Shown here piece after piece: positions 47,954 through 58,400 of a DNA stretch of 64,000 nucleotides. The stretch covers positions 186,001 to 250,000 of the forward strand of contig VIRR01000518.1 of NCBI GenBank assembly GCA_008638375.1, in the 5' to 3' direction. The stretch is from Nyssa sinensis (taxonomy: Eukaryota > Streptophyta > Magnoliopsida > Cornales > Nyssaceae). Positions within the stretch are counted from its first letter, which is position 1. Each line of letters begins with the position of its first letter. Both the position numbers and the translations under genes were made by a program. The notes beneath the pieces were generated by a model. That model saw only the letters and a program-made list of their open reading frames with translations. It made no database searches and was not told where the DNA came from.

Positions 47954-50314
47954 TTTCGGGGCTGTCTCCTTGAGGGCAATAGCGTGACATTCTCGTGAGG
48001 TTGGCTGACATCCTCGGACCGAGTGCACGCTTTGATTGTGGACGTACTTTAGACACTGATGCAAGGTCGAAGTGACCGCCCCTATCTGGTGTAACCAGGG
48101 TCTCCCAATGATGACGTTGTATGGAGACTTCATGTTCAACACCATGTATTCTGAGATGGTGGTCTTCTGCCCTTCACCTTCCCCAATAGTGGTAGGAAGG
48201 TCAACTCTCCCCAGGGGGGTGCTAAGGCTGCCATCAAAAGCTGCCATTACGGCAGTGGTGGGCTTGACGCTGTCCTGGTCTATGCCCATCCGCTTAAGCG
48301 GTTCGTAGAATAGGATATTGACTGAGCTGCCAGTGTCGACTAGGACTCTTCTAGTTTCGAAGTTGGCGATTCTGAGGGTGATAACAAGGGCATCACTGTG
48401 AGGGCAGTGTACCCCTGCTAGATCTTGCTCGGTGAACTGGATCTCTGGCCCTGTCTTGAGCCTCTTTTCGACGTTGGAGACCTGCAAGATGTTTGGGGCG
48501 GTTCTGGCCTCCCGAGCATATCTTTTTCTCGCCCTGTTGGACATTCCTGTAACAGGGGAGTCAGCATGGAGGACGTAGATAACATGGTTGTTCTGCCTCT
48601 GAGGCTCGTTTCGTCCTTCCCGCTGCTCTTGCCTCAGTTCGGGCCTCTGATCTGGCCGCTGCTGAGGCTTGTCTTCTTGGGGGTTCTGCCTTCCGTCTTG
48701 TTTGACGAACTCCCGAAGACGTCCCTTCTTTATGAGCTGTTCTATCTCATATCGGAGGGTCCTGCAAGTGTTAGTAGTATGCCCATGATCTTTATGGAAA
48801 TTGCAATACTTACTTTGGTCCCGCAGGCTGGGATCTCCTTTGATCGGCTCTGGCCACCTCAGGTTCTCCCGATCACGGATCTGCCGGAGTACCTGGTTCG
48901 GAGTGGTGTTCAAAGGCGTGAAGTTGGTGAACTCCCTTGGTGCGGAGTTGTACACAGCTCTGGGAGCTGTTTTCTTATCTGGGCTTCTGACCCTCTTTTT
49001 GTTGGAGTCTCTTCTGTGATCCTCCTTCTTATGGTCCTCCCGCTTCGGATTATCCCTTTGGGTCTGATCCTTGCCCTTCTGGGCTGAGCGGTTGGCTTCT
49101 TCAAGGTTGATGTATTTTTTGGCCCGATCCATCAATGCTGCCATATCAGCCGGGGGGCTTTTTGTCAAGGAGTCTCTGAAGCCACCTTGGGCAAGCCCGG
49201 CAGTAAGGGCCGCAACAAGGAATTTCGGGCTGCAATCCATGATCTCAGTGAGCTCGGTGTTGAAACGGGCAATGTAGGCCCGGAGGGATTCCTCCCTAGT
49301 CTGCCTAACGTCCAGCAGGAATTCTGGTCCCCTTCTGAGCCTCCTGCTGGTCATAAACCTATCCAAGAACTGTCTACCGAGCTCGAAAAAGCTGGTAATG
49401 GAGTTCGGAGGGAGGTTGTGGAACCACTTCAGAGCCGTTCCCTTCAAGCTGGTGATGAACGTTCGGCACATGAAAGCATCTGAGGCTCCGTGAAGGGCCA
49501 TCGTATGCTGGTAATGAGATAGGTGATCTCCTGGATCTCCAGATCCGTCGTAGAGAGTGAATTTGGGCACCACGAACTTTCTAGGCCTCTCTTCAGACAT
49601 GATGGCGTGGGTAAACGGAGTGGCTAGTCTTCCGAGCAGCCTGGCCAGTTCGTCCTGCTCTGGAGGGTTCTGAGGTCCTCTTAAACCGATTGTCCGGTCC
49701 ATAGACTCGGCAATCTCCTCTTCCCTTCGCGGGTCTCTAAGTCTGACATCTTGTGAACCCTGCCTGACAGCCTCGGCTTCAGGGTAATAGGGTGGAGTGC
49801 GCCCTTCGGATGGAGGAGGAACCCGAACCGGTGGGGCTGGCGCTGCATGATAAGGTTCCTGTGGTGCCGGGGGTGCTCCCGAAACCCTAGGAGTTGGGGC
49901 TCGGGTAGTACTCCGGTAATGTACGTCGGGGACAAAAGCGGATGTTCCCCAGCCAGGGACTGTTGATGGCTGTGGATCTCGGCCAGCGTGAGCAACACCT
50001 GAAGGGTGCCCAGGCTGGTTAGCGGGGGCCTGCCCGCGAAGTTCTTCATTCCCTGTGGCAACCGGGGGTTGTGTTCCTGCAACGAAGTTGACCGGCGGGC
50101 TAGGAGAAGCCGCCGCTTGGTTCTGCGTGAGCGTTGCCAGCGTCCTGGTAATGGCTAGCAGCTGCTCCTGCACCAGTTCATTGTGTCGTTTTATTGCTTC
50201 AATCTCTTGTCGCATAGGGTTGGCCGCTGGTCCTCTTGTGCGTGGAGCAGACGGCTGACGCTGAGCGTTTTGCGAACTCTGAGTATTCTGTCGGGGTCGG
50301 AGATTTGGTGCCAT
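47951..50314 (-). CDS. gag: Element I Gag-protease (787 aa)
   Basis: Complete open frame from the ATG at 50314, 66 bases inside the primer site. Residues 1-235 are a Pro/Gln/Arg-rich leader; about 238-360 form the Gag domain (KFVVPKFTLYDGSGDP, WFHNLPPNSITSF, EESLRAYIARFN); a charged linker (Lys/Asp/Arg repeats) follows. At about residue 505 is the CNFHKDHGHTTNTC segment, a variant zinc-binding motif typical of Tat elements, followed by EIEQLIKKGRLREFV. The aspartic protease active site is VLVDTGSSVNIL (about residue 656) with the later VIIGRPWLH segment. Ends in UAG-CAA-UUA. Unlike Pol it is undamaged, so this copy could still make Gag. Confidence 0.9.
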   Translation of the reverse strand: MAPNLRPRQNTQSSQNAQRQPSAPRTRGPAANPMRQEIEAIKRHNELVQEQLLAITRTLATLTQNQAAASPSPPVNFVAGTQPPVATGNEELRGQAPANQPGHPSGVAHAGRDPQPSTVPGWGTSAFVPDVHYRSTTRAPTPRVSGAPPAPQEPYHAAPAPPVRVPPPSEGRTPPYYPEAEAVRQGSQDVRLRDPRREEEIAESMDRTIGLRGPQNPPEQDELARLLGRLATPFTHAIMSEERPRKFVVPKFTLYDGSGDPGDHLSHYQHTMALHGASDAFMCRTFITSLKGTALKWFHNLPPNSITSFFELGRQFLDRFMTSRRLRRGPEFLLDVRQTREESLRAYIARFNTELTEIMDCSPKFLVAALTAGLAQGGFRDSLTKSPPADMAALMDRAKKYINLEEANRSAQKGKDQTQRDNPKREDHKKEDHRRDSNKKRVRSPDKKTAPRAVYNSAPREFTNFTPLNTTPNQVLRQIRDRENLRWPEPIKGDPSLRDQSKYCNFHKDHGHTTNTCRTLRYEIEQLIKKGRLREFVKQDGRQNPQEDKPQQRPDQRPELRQEQREGRNEPQRQNNHVIYVLHADSPVTGMSNRARKRYAREARTAPNILQVSNVEKRLKTGPEIQFTEQDLAGVHCPHSDALVITLRIANFETRRVLVDTGSSVNILFYEPLKRMGIDQDSVKPTTAVMAAFDGSLSTPLGRVDLPTTIGEGEGQKTTISEYMVLNMKSPYNVIIGRPWLHQIGAVTSTLHQCLKYVHNQSVHSVRGCQPTSRECHAIALKETAPK

Positions 50315-50379
50315 GGTTTTCCGGTAGGGAAAAAGATGAGTTTATGAATAAAGCACGTAGAGATTAGTCGTTCCCACAG

Positions 50380-50388
50380 ACGGCGCCA
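50380..50388 (-). other. Primer-binding site of I (tRNA-Asp-like)
   Basis: Minus strand TGGCGCCGT, three bases inside the LTR: nine bases complementary to the plant tRNA-Asp 3' end, after which the match stops. Confidence 0.7.
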
Positions 50389-50391
50389 AAC

Positions 50392-51018
50392 TGATGCTGC
50401 ACTTTTTGACTCGCAACACGTATGGGCTCCGTGACCTGTAGAACACTCAGAAAGATGATCAGAGGACCACCGGATTGGCTCCGGCGGTAGCCGCTCCGAT
50501 GCTTAAGTGAGTAAGGGAATTGAAAGACTGTATTGAAAGTCAAAGAATGAGCATGAATTCGATAACGTACCTCTAGGGTTTAATATATAGGCCGAAGCTT
50601 TCCTAAGTTGATTAGGATTCGACGCCATGAATATAGGGATATGATCATCCGAGATTGCAGTTACCTTGTGGGCATTGAGTCGTAGATGGAGATAATCATA
50701 AACGGTAGTTTCCGCATCGGAGACTGCTTCCTTATCCTCTGCCCGGAATCCGCTAAGGCGGAGATAATCATAAATGGTAGTTTCCGTATTGGAGACTGTT
50801 TCCCTATTCTCTGCTCGGAATCCGCTAAGGCGGTGACGAGATCTGAAGCTCTGGACTGGACCCTGTGCTCAGTTCTGGATATATTTGTTTGGTCACTTCC
50901 GACCTTATGTGATGATCTGGATGTCATAGGCTGAGCGAGAATCATGCTAGCTGGACATAAATCGGACTGTGGTCATACGTGTCAAGTGTTGATTGGCCTG
51001 TCTTTTTATGGTATATCA
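50392..51018 (-). repeat. 5' LTR of I (627 bp)
   Basis: Same length as 38770-39396 and identical but for one base (C at 50851). Carries the 72-bp tandem pair (50688-50831). Confidence 0.97.
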
Positions 51019-53334
51019 AGTACCGAGTCAAAATTAAACATAACCAGCACCCGTGGGTGGTGAATACATGGGAGAATTAAAACATAGTCTAATACAATTC
51101 TTCAAAATATCCTCCTATGCTTCCAGACTCCTATTGGGGTCTTGCGGTGTCATTACCTGAAAAGGGGTAAGTAGGGTGGAATGAGCTACAAGAGCCCAGC
51201 AAGTAAATACAGATCTCCGACACTGGTATCGAGGATCATAAAAGAATATGAATCCAAGAATAAGAATATGATAGCCAATCATAAAAATAAGATGCTATAA
51301 TAGCCAATGGAAACAATTGTCATGATGGCAAATGAACAGTGGGATCACAATGTGTAATCAGTAGGAATGGCATAACAATGTCCTGGAATTCTCGACGATA
51401 ATACAATAACAAGAAAATACTGCCAACATAATTGATCACAACAAATCAATAAAGGAATATCTCGCAATATAAGATAATCACAAGAATAATGTAATTCAAC
51501 AATTATAGTGGAGCAATCGTGTAAGAGATGCTTTTATTCTATGTCAGGGCTTAGCACGCCCTCGGTCCTTGGGGGCCCGGTTTACCCCCTTCAGTGCATT
51601 CCAGTGTATGGCCACATGTCCGTTCACGGACTCGACCCGAAGGTCTTCAGTGTATTTAAAAGCATCGGATGGATATTGTGACTGAGCACAAATCCAGTAT
51701 ACATAAACATTTCATGATCATAAATGATTCCATAGGAGTATATAAAAATGGATTATCATAAATTCAATGGAAACATAACAATAGGCATTTCAAAGCACGG
51801 TCCAACATGATGACAATGGTACACAATAAATCAATGTCCACCAGATAGAACAATATCACATTGTGGAGACAATAACATCAGCTACGCTCAGGAGTACAAG
51901 TTTGGCAGTAAAAGAATGAATTTGGCTTGATAACACCACATGGAAGAGAAAGGGTATCTACTTACCTCTAATGAAATCTTAGCTTAGAAATTCGTGAGTG
52001 GGCCTTTCCCTTTCAAGTTCCCTATATATCAATAAACGTGTTTCAGAATAAATGTTTATTCATCAATCTTACGTCTCGTCATCTTAAGTATCTCTAATGC
52101 CAATTTAGACTTCACCATTGAGTCCATAGGGTTCGGAATAATAAAAATTCACTAGTTCTTTAATTTAATCGGAGTCCATTTGACTCACTTATGAAGCAGG
52201 GGTATTTTGGTCATTTGTACGAGTCGTAACTTTTTGGGACTCCGTCTCGTGAAACGGACCTCACCATTGGACTCAGAGCATCCGAGATAATAAAAATTGA
52301 CTAATCATTTACCTTATTTGGACCTCGTTTGACTCGTAATTAAGGTAGGGTTATTATTGTAAAATTAACATTTTCTTGTTGGGCCTTAGTGGAATTACCT
52401 ATAACTTTCAGGGTCAAAGTGTAATTATGCAGAGTTGCGGTCTGAACCAGTTGGTTCATGACCAGAAACCCTAAACCGGTCTGCCTATTTCCTGAACCAA
52501 CCGGTTCAGTTCAAATCAAAGAACCGGATTGAGATATTCTCTCATCTACCTTATCCACGTTTTAGATAACCCCAAAAACCCAATTTGATTTACTATGTCC
52601 GTGTCCAAACAATCCCAATCCCTTTTAATTTTAAAACAAAATGACACAGTGTTGGTACCCGTATTACAGTCGGTCGGATCTCAACCCGACCCGACCCACA
52701 CCCGGTCTCATCCTGACCCGAAGAAGCCCCTGTTAATCCGGTCGTCTTCTCCGGTGGGTTTTCCGGCCATTATCGCCGGAATAGCTAAATTCTCTACGGA
52801 TCTCACTGATTTCACGTCCGTTTTCTACTGTTTTCGTTCCAAATGAAATCTAGGATTTAAAGAAACGTTTGAGGACTAAATTTGGCTCTCCCTGTGATCG
52901 GTTTTCCAACACCCATTCCCAGTTTCCGGCGTTGCACCGGTGAGGGAATAACTGGCCATAGAATGGCCATTTCTTGACCATTTAAACTGATTCAAAGTGT
53001 TTTGAGATCCTGGGGTAATTTCCTATGCATATTATGGTTCAATTTTCCATTTAGGTTCACCTATTTTAAATCACCATTTCTAACCGAAACCCAGTTCTTT
53101 TTTTTTCTCTTGTTTTTCCTTCTTTGTTTCAGGTCCTACTGTTCCAGTAATCAGTTCTATAATTATACAAAGTAAATTTAAAGAACAGAGGCACAGTGGT
53201 TTACCTGTTCTCAGGCAACTGCTGTACCTCAAATTTCAGCTTTCTCTCTCTATCTCTACGTCTGGTTCTTTTCTCTCCTTCCAATTCTTGCGATTCTATT
53301 TTCTCTCTCTTCAAATTCCTTCTCTATTCCCTTA

Positions 53335-53382
53335 ACCGACCCCCAGTCGGTGGCCCTTGCCACCTGTAGCTGCGGTGGCAGC
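53335..53382. other. F1 stem-loops (copy 3)
   Basis: ACCGAC...GTCGGT and TGCCACC...GGTGGCA in the O 3' LTR, beside the AT runs at 53417 and 53494. Confidence 0.6.
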
Positions 53383-53489
53383 ATACCCATGCACACAAGA
53401 CACCTCACCCTATTTATTATATATATATATATATATATTTACATATATTATTCAATCTACCATATATATGTGTTTATATGGCCGTATAC

Positions 53490-53525
<36 letters not shown>

Positions 53526-53672
53526 TGAGATCACTTTAATACATTATCATGCATACATATTCATATATACATATCCATTTAATTATGCAACATAAACTTA
53601 AAATAGTTCGGGTTTCATTATTGTATCAACTTACCTCGATATTTGTGCCGTATCCCGGGTCGGGGTATTACA

Positions 53673-53685
53673 TCCTTACCCCCTT
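53673..53685 (-). other. Polypurine tract of O
   Basis: Minus strand AAGGGGGTAAGGA directly upstream of the 3' LTR. Confidence 0.85.
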
Positions 53686-53720
53686 AAAAATAAGTTTGTC
53701 CCCAAACTTAGCATACACGA

Positions 53721-56700
53721 CTATGAAAATAATTGCGGATATTTGGCGCGTATGTCATCTTCCCGCTCCCAGGTAGCTTCTTCTATCTGATGGTTCCTCC
53801 ACAGGACCTTGACTAATGGAATAGTCTTGTTCCGTAGAACCTGATCTCGATGATCCAAAATCTGCACTGGGTGTTCTATATAGCTCAGATCCTCCTGAAC
53901 ATCTAGAGGCTCATGTTCAATTACCTGGTCTTCACTCTGTACACATTTCCTTAACATTGAAACATGGAATACGTCATGTACATGTGCTAACTCCGGAGGT
54001 AAGACAAGTTGGTAGGCTACAGGCCCAATTCTCCTCATGATCCTGAATGGTCCAATATACCTTGGCCCTAGCTTCCCTCGTTTGCCAAACCTCACCACTC
54101 CCTTCATGGGCGACACTTTCACAAACACGTAATCGCCCACTGTGAACTGCAACTCTCGTCGGTGGACATTCGCATAGCTTTTCTGTCGACTTTGAGTTGC
54201 TAGTAAACGTTGCTTGATCAGTTGTATTTTCTCGGTAGTCTGTTCTACTATTTCTGGCCTATAGAGTTTCCTTTCACCCACCTCTGTCCAACACAGTGGT
54301 GATCGACACTTCCTGTCGTATAACGCCTCATATGGTGCCATACCAATACTAACTTGATAGCTATTATTGTATGTGAATTCTACCAAGGGCAACTGATCTT
54401 CCCAACTTCCTTTAAAATCTATGACACAGAAACGTAACAAGTCTTCTAAAGTCTGTATTGTTCTTTCTGACTGTCCATCAGTTTCAGGATGGTATGCAGT
54501 GCTAAAAGTCAGCTCCGTACCCATAGCACTCTGTAGACCTCTCCAGAATCTTGACACAAACCGTGGATCTCTATCAGATACAATTGAGACTGGAATTCCA
54601 TGAAGTCTAACAATCTCTCGGATGTATAACTCGGCTAGTCGCTGTAGGCTTTGTGTCATTTTAGTTACCAGGAAATGCGCTGTTTTAGTCAACCTATCCA
54701 CGATGACCCAAATCGAATCATTCCCTCTTACTGTCTTTGGTAACCCTAACACAAAGTCCATTATAATGTGTTCCCATTTCCACTCAGGAATAGGTAGCGA
54801 CTGCAAAAGTCCTCCCGACTTCTGGTGCTCTACCTTGACCCGCTGGCACTCGACACATTGTAATATGTACTTGGCTATATCCCGCTTCATCCCAGACCAC
54901 CAATAAGTACCCTTGACATTGTGATACATCTTGGTGCTTCCTAGATGCAAAGCGAATCTTGAACTGTGTGCCTCATCCAGAATCTCTTTCTTGAGCTCGG
55001 GCATGTCGGGTACGCAGATCCTACCCTGGTAGCACAACATCACCTCTCGTACAGTAAACTCGGAGTCAATGCCCGTCTCGGCTTCTTGACGAAGCTTAGT
55101 CAACTTCTCATCATGAGTTTGCTGCTCTCTGATCTTGTCCACAATCGATAGACTGATTGTGACGTTGGCACATCTTGCCTCAGAGATAGGCAGAATTACC
55201 TCTATTTCCATACTCTCCAAGTCCTTCAGTATCTCTGTCTGTATTGTTAACAGGCAAGCCATACTTCTTGATGACTTCCTACTCAGAGCATCAGCTACCA
55301 CATTTGCTTTCCCCGGGTGGTATTGTATGCTGACCTCATAGTCCTTTAACAGTTCCAACCAACGGCCCTGTCTCATATTGAGCTCTTTCTGTGTAAACAG
55401 ATACTTAAGGCTCTTATGGTCAGTAAAGATCTCACACGTGGTTCCATACAAGTAATGCCTCCACATCTTCAAAGCGAAAACAATGGCTGCTAGCTCGAGA
55501 TCGTGTGTCGGATAGTTCCCCTCGTGGGGTCTCAACTGTCGTGAAGCATACGCTATCACTTTTCCGTTCTGCATCAACACACACCCCAAGCCTTTGAATG
55601 AGGCATCACTATAAATCACAAACCCGTCAGTTCCATCCGGCACTGTTAATATAGGAGCTGTAACTAGACGTTCCTTCAATTCTTGAAAACTCCTCTCTTG
55701 CTCCTCGGTCCAATCAAAAGGAACACCCTTCCTAGTCAGTTGGGTAATTGGCGTAGCTATCTTGGAGAAGTCTTTCACAAATCTCCTATAGTAGCCTGCT
55801 AACCCCATGAAACTTCGCACTTCTGTGACGCTAGTGGGTTGAGGCCAATTCATGATTGCTTCAATCTTTTTCGAATCGACAGAGATTCCTTCCTTACTGA
55901 TCACGTGTCCCAGAAATGCTATACTAGGGAGCCAGAACTCACACTTCTTCAACTTAGCGTACAACTTCTGCTCCTCTAGCTTCTGTAGAACTCTCCTCAG
56001 ATGTACCTCGTGTTCTTCCTGGTTCTTAGAATAAACCAAGATATCATCTATGAACACAATCACGAAGTCATCCAAGTACGACTTGAATACACGGTTCATC
56101 ATATCCATAAATGCAGCTAGGGCATTAGTCACCCCAAATGGCATAACCAGAAACTTATAATGTCCATACCGTGTTCTAAATGCCGTCTTCTGAATATCAG
56201 CGGGCTTAACCTTCAGCTGGTGATAACCGGATCTCAGGTCAATCTTCGAGAATACTTGAGCCCCCTTCAACTGATCGAACAGATCATCTATTCTAGGCAG
56301 TGGATACCTGTTCTTGACGGTAACCTTGTTCAGTTCACGATAGTCAATACATAACCTCATGGTTCCATCATTTTTCTTTACAAACAATACAGGTGCACCC
56401 CATGGTGATGAACTAGGTCGTATAAAACCTTTGTCCAATAATTCCTGTAACTGGAGCTTCAGCTCTTTTAATTCTGTTGGTGCCATCCTATATGGGGTTT
56501 TGGATATTGGAGTAGTGCCTGGCAATATATCAATGCAAAACTCTATCTCCCTATCTATGGGCATCCCCGGAAGATCATCCAGAAATACCTCGGGAAATTC
56601 CCTGGCAATAGGAATCTTCCCTAATTCAAGCTGCTGTGAGTCAACACTTTGGACACTACATAGGAACCCGTGGCATCCTTTGCGAAGCAGACGCCTAGCC

Positions 56701-57152
56701 TGGATAGAGGAAACAAAGTAGGGTGGTGAAGCCACCCCTGTCCCTTTAAAATCAACGATCGAAAATCGAGGATTTTGTATGAGAACTCGCTTGGCCTCAC
56801 AGTCTATCGTTGCGTAGTTGGCGGCCAGCCAGTCCATTCCAAGGATAACATCAAACCCACAAATTCCCAATGGTATCAGGTCAGCTAGGAAATGTATATC
56901 CCCAATCTGTATTGCACAATTCTTATACATGGTATCTCCCAACAAAGATTTCCCCGATGGTATAGAAACATTCAGTAAAAATCCTAAGGGTTCTGTCACT
57001 ATGTTCAATCTAGCAGCATATGTAGGGGATATAAATGAATATGTAGATCCAGTGTCAAATAAAACACGAGCAGGTTGTGAGCAGACTAAAAGAGTACCTG
57101 CGACTACAGAGGTTGTAGCCTGCATGTCTCTTGGCACGATGGAGAAAACCCG
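53721..57152 (-). CDS. pol: Element O Pol: protease, RT, RNase H, integrase, chromodomain
   Basis: Intact open frame after the UGA at 57153-57155; the first Met is at 57137 (1,138 residues from there). In order: protease (DTG at 28-30), reverse transcriptase ([10 protein letters not shown] and FIDD at 362-365, GMDW/MPFG motifs), RNase H (D511, E548, D573, D616), integrase (H724, H731, C761, C764; D794, D855, E891) and a C-terminal chromodomain-like segment (about 1083-1138; [17 protein letters not shown]), typical of the Tekay/Del clade and thought to steer integration to heterochromatin. All catalytic residues are present. No frameshift occurs in 3.4 kb, so only the stop codons upstream prevent a full Gag-Pol. 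Confidence 0.93.
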   Translation of the reverse strand, partial: RVFSIVPRDMQATTSVVAGTLLVCSQPARVLFDTGSTYSFISPTYAARLNIVTEPLGFLLNVSIPSGKSLLGDTMYKNCAIQIGDIHFLADLIPLGICGFDVILGMDWLAANYATIDCEAKRVLIQNPRFSIVDFKGTGVASPPYFVSSIQARRLLRKGCHGFLCSVQSVDSQQLELGKIPIAREFPEVFLDDLPGMPIDREIEFCIDILPGTTPISKTPYRMAPTELKELKLQLQELLDKGFIRPSSSPWGAPVLFVKKNDGTMRLCIDYRELNKVTVKNRYPLPRIDDLFDQLKGAQVFSKIDLRSGYHQLKVKPADIQKTAFRTRYGHYKFLVMPFGVTNALAAFMDMMNRVFKSYLDDFVIVFIDDILVYSKNQEEHEVHLRRVLQKLEEQKLYAKLKKCEFWLPSIAFLGHVISKEGISVDSKKIEAIMNWPQPTSVTEVRSFMGLAGYYRRFVKDFSKIATPITQLTRKGVPFDWTEEQERSFQELKERLVTAPILTVPDGTDGFVIYSDASFKGLGCVLMQNGKVIAYASRQLRPHEGNYPTHDLELAAIVFALKMWRHYLYGTTCEIFTDHKSLKYLFTQKELNMRQGRWLELLKDYEVSIQYHPGKANVVADALSRKSSRSMACLLTIQTEILKDLESMEIEVILPISEARCANVTISLSIVDKIREQQTHDEKLTKLRQEAETGIDSEFTVREVMLCYQGRICVPDMPELKKEILDEAHSSRFALHLGSTKMYHNVKGTYWWSGMKRDIAKYILQCVECQRVKVEHQKSGGLLQSLPIPEWKWEHIIMDFVLGLPKTVRGNDSIWVIVDRLTKTAHFLVTKMTQSLQRLAELYIREIVRLHGIPVSIVSDRDPRFVSRFWRGLQSAMGTELTFSTAYHPETDGQSERTIQTLEDLLRFCVIDFKGSWEDQLPLVEFTYNNSYQVSIGMAPYEALYDRKCRSPLCWTEVGERKLYRPEIVEQTTEKIQLIKQRLLATQSRQKSYANVHRRELQFTVGDYVFVKVSPMKGVVRFGKRGKLGPRYIGPFRIMRRIGPVAYQLVLPPELAHVHDVFHVSMLRKCVQSEDQVIEHEPLDVQEDLSYIEHPVQILDHRDQVLRNKTIPLVKVLWRNHQIEEATWEREDDIRAKYPQLFS

Positions 57153-58238
57153 TCATGCTTGCTGCTGGACGCTTCCTTGTCCACTCCTCTGGATCTGAGA
57201 TCTAGGTGCTGCTGCTCCAGGTCCCGGCGCTCTAACCGAAGTAGCACTTGTCGTGGCCTGACCCTTCTTGGGGCAATCCCTCGCAAAATGTCCTTCCTAG
57301 CCACAATAGTAACAAATATTGCTATCCTTGAGACATTGGCCTTTATGGACCTTCTCGCAACGGGGGCATTTGATTGCACCCTCTTTAGTGTTGCCCTGTT
57401 TCTTCTGACCGGACCCTGTTGCTTGTGACACAGCTCCAGGTCTGGTAAATGTGGGTCCCAGTCCGGAAGAAGAAGGCCCTTGCCTCTTATTCTGATTACC
57501 TCCCTGTTTCTGATTCCCCCTTCTCTTGGCGAATTCCTCGCCACTCCTCTCTATGATCCGAGCTGTCTCTACTACATCATCGTAGTTAGCCAGACGATGG
57601 GGCACCAGTCTATCCTTAATAGACCACCTCAGTCCTTCCTCAAACTTGCGAGCTTTTCGATTCTCATTATTGATAGCCTCTGGGGCAAACCTGGCCAATT
57701 TAGTAAATGTGGCCTCGTACTGCTCCACCGTCATATTCCCCTGATGCAATGTCATGAACTCAGCAACTTTTCGATTTTGTACTTCTTGGGAAAAGTACTT
57801 CTTGTAGAAGATCTCGGTAAACCGCTGCCAGTTCATCCCTGGTTCTCTGCCCTTCTCATTTATCCACCACTTATGGGCCATTCTTTTGAGCATATATGTG
57901 GCATAGGCCACTTTCTGAATGTCAGTACACATCAGGATCTCATAAATCCTGTTCATTTCTAACATCCACTCTTCAGCTTTGGTGGCCCCACCCGTACCAT
58001 CAAATATCGGGGGTTTCATTTTCTGAAAACATTCATATAAGTACGCAGGGTCTCGCTCGTTCCCCTGACGACCACCTATGTTGCCGCCTATATTGATAGG
58101 CTGCTCCTGTTGTTCCAGTTGTACCGGCTGATCAGTACCGGCCTACATCCGTGGCAACGACTCAATGACGCCCTACATCAACCTCTCCAACTGTTCCAGA
58201 TGATCCATAGGCAATGGACCTTGCCTTGTGTTTACCAT
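57153..58238 (-). pseudogene. gag: Element O Gag with four in-frame stops
   Basis: The frame starts at the ATG at 58238 (MVNTRQ) and is continuous with Pol. The Gag domain is between about residues 75 and 250 (KPPIFDGTGGATKAEEWMLE, YATYMLKRMAHKWW, FTKLARFAPEAINNENRKAR, EEFAKRRGNQ). Two zinc knuckles follow: CPRCEKVHKGQC, and a second starting CYYCG that is cut by a stop. Nonsense codons are TAG at codons 22 (58173-58175), 32 (58143-58145) and 314 (57297-57299), and TGA at codon 362 (57153-57155). The open part is 57297-58019. No frameshifts are seen. Confidence 0.9.
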
Positions 58239-58385
58239 GTCTGTAAGAACAACCAATGAAGATAACCACTGAGAGGATCAGTCAATGTGTAAGATAACAA
58301 TCAATGCCTATAGAACATAAACGTCAGTTTTATCTATCCATTCTAATTCTAGTCCTATCTTCCATGACTCACAGTCGAACCTATA

Positions 58386-58397
58386 GCTCTGATACCA
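58386..58397 (-). other. Primer-binding site of O (tRNA-iMet)
   Basis: Minus strand TGGTATCAGAGC, three bases inside the 5' LTR. Confidence 0.95.
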
Positions 58398-58400
58398 AGC

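Larger units (their letters stand above)
38770..51018 (-). mobile_element. Element I: young Tat-type Ty3/gypsy element (12.2 kb)
   Basis: Perfect AGTAC duplications (38765-38769 and 51019-51023) and 627-bp LTRs with one difference. On the minus strand: 5' LTR, primer site, gag-protease, in-frame UAG, RT, second RNase H, integrase, minisatellite, an antisense gene, polypurine tract, 3' LTR. The second RNase H and the antisense gene of the 'putative gypsy type transposon' family place it in the Tat group (Retand/Grande-like). Pol carries one extra TAG and two frameshifts. Confidence 0.95.
38578..53672 (-). repeat. 3' LTR of O (F1), split by element I
   Basis: LTR parts are 38578-38769 and 51024-53672, about 2.84 kb, co-linear with the 5' LTR. 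Element I entered 192 bp from the LTR's 3' end. Contains AT runs at 53417-53438 and 53494-53522 and the stem-loops at 53335-53382. Confidence 0.95.

Noticed and set aside
48425..49087. 220-codon plus-strand frame opposite element I Gag
   Set aside because: It lies wholly over a well-supported Gag-protease frame, has no family and is explained as an opposite-strand shadow.
57104..57544. Separate minus-strand gene between O Gag and Pol
   Set aside because: It is an alternative frame over the Gag zinc-knuckle region; the true Gag-Pol frame runs through with two nonsense codons.
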